A stretch of DNA of 64,000 nt from Hydractinia symbiolongicarpus (Eukaryota; Cnidaria; Hydrozoa; Anthoathecata; Hydractiniidae): NCBI RefSeq assembly GCF_029227915.1, contig NC_079881.1, forward strand, positions 27,505,501 through 27,569,500, given 5' to 3'. The translations under genes and the position numbers were made by a program. Below, piece by piece: positions 61,701-64,000 of this stretch (position 1 is the stretch's first letter; each line of letters begins with the position of its first letter). Under the pieces are notes generated by a model. It did not search any database, had not been told where the DNA came from, and saw only the letters and a program-made list of their open reading frames with translations.

Positions 61701-61984
61701 GCAGGTTTTCGTTTGCCGGCGATTAAACTTCTTTCATTCAGCGTCTCATCAAAAATGAAAACATTTTTGAAAACTACAAGTCTCATGCGATTTAGTGGTG
61801 AAAAGATATTTTAAAAAATCCTTCTGGAAATGAGTTTACTCACAGGGTACTTTCTTTGTATACATTCGACTATACGGGACAAGCCCGGGATTTACGGGAA
61901 ATCGCAGGTTTTCGTTTGCCGGCGATTAAACCTCTTTCATTAAGCGTCTCATTAAAAATGAAAACATTTTTGAGAACTACAAGT
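58739..61984. repeat. 8-monomer direct tandem duplication (1,624 bp)
   Basis: 58,739-60,362 and 60,363-61,984 are adjacent, almost identical copies. Shared rare markers are TACGTTCCAGTGG (58,741 and 60,365), GTGGTAAAAAAATAATTT (near 58,954 and 60,578), CATTCGACTGTACGGGAC (near 59,225 and 60,849), TTTTAGGGGTGAAA (near 59,557 and 61,181) and TTGACTCTACGGGC (near 59,633 and 61,257). The breakpoint is between monomer bases 161 and 168. Confidence 0.92.
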
Positions 61985-64000
61985 CTCATTCGTTCTAGTG
62001 GTGCAGAAATAATTTGAAAAATCGTTCGGGAAATCAGTTTACTCCTTGGGTACTTTCTTTATATACATTCAACTATACCGGCCAAGCCCGGGATTTACGG
62101 GAAATCGCGGGTTTTCGTTTGCCAGCGATTAAACTTCTTTTATTCAGCGTCTCATCAAAAATGAAAACAAGTTTAAAAACTACAAGTCTCATGCGTTTTA
62201 GTGGTGAAAAAATAATTTAAAAAATCGTTCGGGAAATGAGTTTACTCCCTGTGTACTTTCTTTGTATACTTTTGACTATACGGGCCGAGTCTGAGATTTA
62301 CGGGAAATCGCAGGTTTTCGTTTGCCGGTGATTAAACTTCTTTTATTCAGCGTCTCATCAAAAATGAAAACATTTTTGAAAACTACAAGTCTCATGCGAT
62401 TTAGTGGTGAAAAGATAATTTAAAAAATCGTCCTGGAAATGAGTTTACTCACAGGGTACTTTCTTTGTATACATTCGACTATACGGGACAAGCCCGGGAT
62501 TTACGGGAAATCGCAGGTTTTCGTTTGCCGGCGATTAAACCTCTTTCATTAAGCGTCTCATTTAAAATGAAAACATTTTTGAGAACTACAAGTCTCATTC
62601 GTTCTAGTGGTGCAGAAATAATTTGAAAAATCGTTCGGGAAATCAGTTTACTCCTTGGGTACTTTCTTTATATACATTCAACTATACGGGCCAAGCCCGG
62701 GATTTACGGGAAATCGCGGGTTTTCGTTTGCCGGCGATTAAACTTCTTTTATTCAGCGTCTCATCAAAAATGAAAACAAGTTCAAAAACTACAAGTCTCA
62801 TGCGTTTTAGTGGTGAAATAATAATTTAAAAAATTGTTCGGGAAATGAGTTTACTCCCTGGGTACTTTCTTTTGATACTTTTGACTATACGGGCCAAGCC
62901 CGGGATTTACGGGAAATCGCGGTTTTTCGTTTGCCGGCGATTAAACTTCTTTTATGCAGCGTCTCATCAAAAATGAAAACATTTTTGAAAACTACGAGTC
63001 TCATACGTTTTAGTGGTGCAGAAATAATTGGAAAAATCGTTCGGGAAATCAGTTTACTCATTGGGTACTTTCTTTATATACATTCAACTATACGTGCCAA
63101 GCCCGGGATTTACGGGAAATCGCGGGTTTTCGTTTGCCGGCGATTAAACTTCTTTTACTGAGCGTCTCATCAAAAATGAAAACATTTTTGAAAACTACAA
63201 GTCTCATGCGATTTAGTGGTGAAAAGATAATTTAAAAAATCGTCCTGGAAATGAGTTTACTCACAGGGTACTTTCTTTGTATACATTCGACTATACGGGA
63301 CAATCGGGTTTTCGTTTGCCGGCAATTAAACTTCTTTTAATCAGCGTGTTATCAAAAATGAAAACATTTTTGAAAACTACAAGTCTCATGGGCTTTAGTG
63401 GTTAAATAATAATTTAAAAAATCGTTTGGGAAATGAGTTTACTCCCTGGGTACTTTCTTTGTATACTTTTGACTATACGGCCGAGTCTGGGATTTACGGG
63501 AAATCGCAGGTTTTCGTTTGCCGGCGATTAAACTTCTTTTATTCAGCGTCTCATCAAAAATGAAAACATTTTTGAAAACTACAAGTCTCATGCGATTTAG
63601 TGGTGAAAAGATATTTTAAAAAATCGTTCTGGAAATGAGTTTACTCACAGGGTACTTTCTTTGTATACATTCGACTATACGGGACAAGCCCGGGATTTAC
63701 GGGAAATCGCAGGTTTTCGTTTGCCGGCGATTAAACCTCTTTCATTAAGCGTCTCATTAAAAATGAAAACATTTTTGAGAACTACAAGTCTCATTCGTTC
63801 TAGTGGTGCAGAAATAATTTGAAAAATCGTTCGGGAAATCAGTTTACTCCTTGGGTACTTTCTTTATATACATTCAACTATACCGGCCAAGCCCGGGATT
63901 TACGGGAAATCGCGGGTTTTCGTTTGCCGGCGATTAAACTTCTTTTATTCAGCGTCTCATCAAAAATGAAAACAAGTTTAAAAACTACAAGTCTCATGCG
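61510..64000. repeat. 9-monomer duplication running off the window (1,805-bp offset)
   Basis: From about 63,315 to the end the sequence repeats 61,510-62,195: CCGGCAATTAAAC, then AAGATATTTTAAAAAATC (near 61,802 and 63,607) and ATTCAACTATACCGGCC. The offset is 9 monomers minus 22, explained mainly by the 21-bp deletion near 63,303. Private changes include TTTTATGCAGCG near 62,950 and TTTTTGATACTTTTG-like TCTTTTGATAC near 62,870. Confidence 0.82.
63290..63320. repeat. Monomer with 21-bp deletion across the G-rich part
   Basis: ACGGGACAA continues directly as TCGGGTTTTCG, so 21 bp covering CCCGGG and ACGGGAAAT are missing. This copy has no hairpin, no CCCGGG palindrome and only two of the GGG runs, while the conserved core at 88-110 is retained. 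Confidence 0.9.

Larger units (their letters stand above)
1..64000. repeat. 203-bp satellite DNA array, whole window
   Basis: The whole window is a head-to-tail array of one 203-bp monomer, about 315 copies, all in the same orientation. The period was read from recurring landmarks such as TTTGCCGGCGATTAAAC, which reappears every 203 bases or multiples of it. Most departures are 1-3 bp indels; larger ones are listed separately. The consensus has 77 G+C in 203 bases (38%). No unique sequence, transposon, gene or inversion interrupts it, and both ends are cut inside the array. Arrays of this kind usually form centromeric or pericentromeric heterochromatin, but location cannot be read from the sequence. 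Neighbouring monomers differ at linked positions, while monomers several units apart are often nearly identical, which is the mark of amplification in multi-monomer blocks. Confidence 0.98.

Noticed and set aside
1-64000. CRISPR array
   Set aside because: The repeats are 203 bp and contiguous, with no unique spacers and no cas genes.
1-64000. Bacterial or phage origin, IS elements or gene cluster
   Set aside because: No coding sequence, no terminal inverted repeats and no transposase; the pattern is that of eukaryotic satellite DNA.
1-64000. A hidden non-repeat element between monomers
   Set aside because: Reading the window from end to end, every stretch aligned to the 203-bp monomer apart from the listed deletions; no insertion of foreign sequence was seen.

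Overview
This window is satellite DNA from end to end. It is one head-to-tail tandem array of a 203-bp monomer, about 315 copies, all in the same orientation, starting and ending inside the array. I see no gene, RNA gene, transposon, CRISPR array or unique spacer, and no inverted block. The only open reading frames are short (121 codons at most). They recur once per monomer and nearly all begin at TTG, so they are by-products of the repeat.

The organism is almost certainly a eukaryote, because long homogeneous arrays of nucleosome-sized units are typical of centromeric or pericentromeric heterochromatin. By hand count the consensus is about 38% G+C with 12 CpG per 203 bp, an observed/expected ratio near 1.6. 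That argues against a germline with heavy CpG methylation (vertebrates, many plants) and suggests an invertebrate such as an insect, but the sequence does not identify the species. I do not recognise the monomer as a named satellite.

Monomer layout (base 1 is the first T of TTCGGGAAAT): variable boxes at about 5-47; a G+C-rich part at 51-110 carrying a CGGGC-CAA-GCCCG hairpin, four GGG runs and a nearly invariant core at 88-110; then an A+T-rich half at 111-201 with a perfect 9-bp dyad at 131-152. Several subfamilies are interleaved, marked by linked variants: CCCTGGG, CACAGGG, CCTTGGG or CATTGGG near base 21; CCAAGCCCGGG, CCGAGTCTGGG or ACAAGCCCGGG near 58; GCGGG or GCAGG near 84.

There is no single fixed higher-order repeat. 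The array is a chain of local tandem amplifications of whole numbers of monomers. From left to right the units are: 5-mer (1-1,704); 3-mer (3,060-4,404); 7-mer (4,860-7,256); 3-mer (6,647-7,864); 8-mer (7,080-10,385); 6-mer (9,574-12,008); 6-mer (13,022-15,368); 8-mer (16,060-20,880); 4-mer (20,548-22,110); 14-mer (22,035-27,716); a 17-mer grown to 19 monomers in its second copy (27,355-34,500); 14-mer and 4-mer (33,700-38,780); 8-mer with embedded dimers (42,530-47,510); 5-mer (47,520-50,000); 3-mer (51,240-52,440); 11-mer and 4-mer (55,786-58,687); 8-mer (58,739-61,984); 9-mer (61,510-64,000). Over this lie long-distance copies (39.8-42.0 kb with 52.85-55.06 kb; 0.6-1.25 kb with 11.96-12.61 kb) and one subfamily confined to 5.7-9.4 kb and 23-50.5 kb. 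The pattern fits repeated unequal exchange, replication slippage or break-induced amplification. Block boundaries were read by eye and are good to tens of bases unless stated otherwise.
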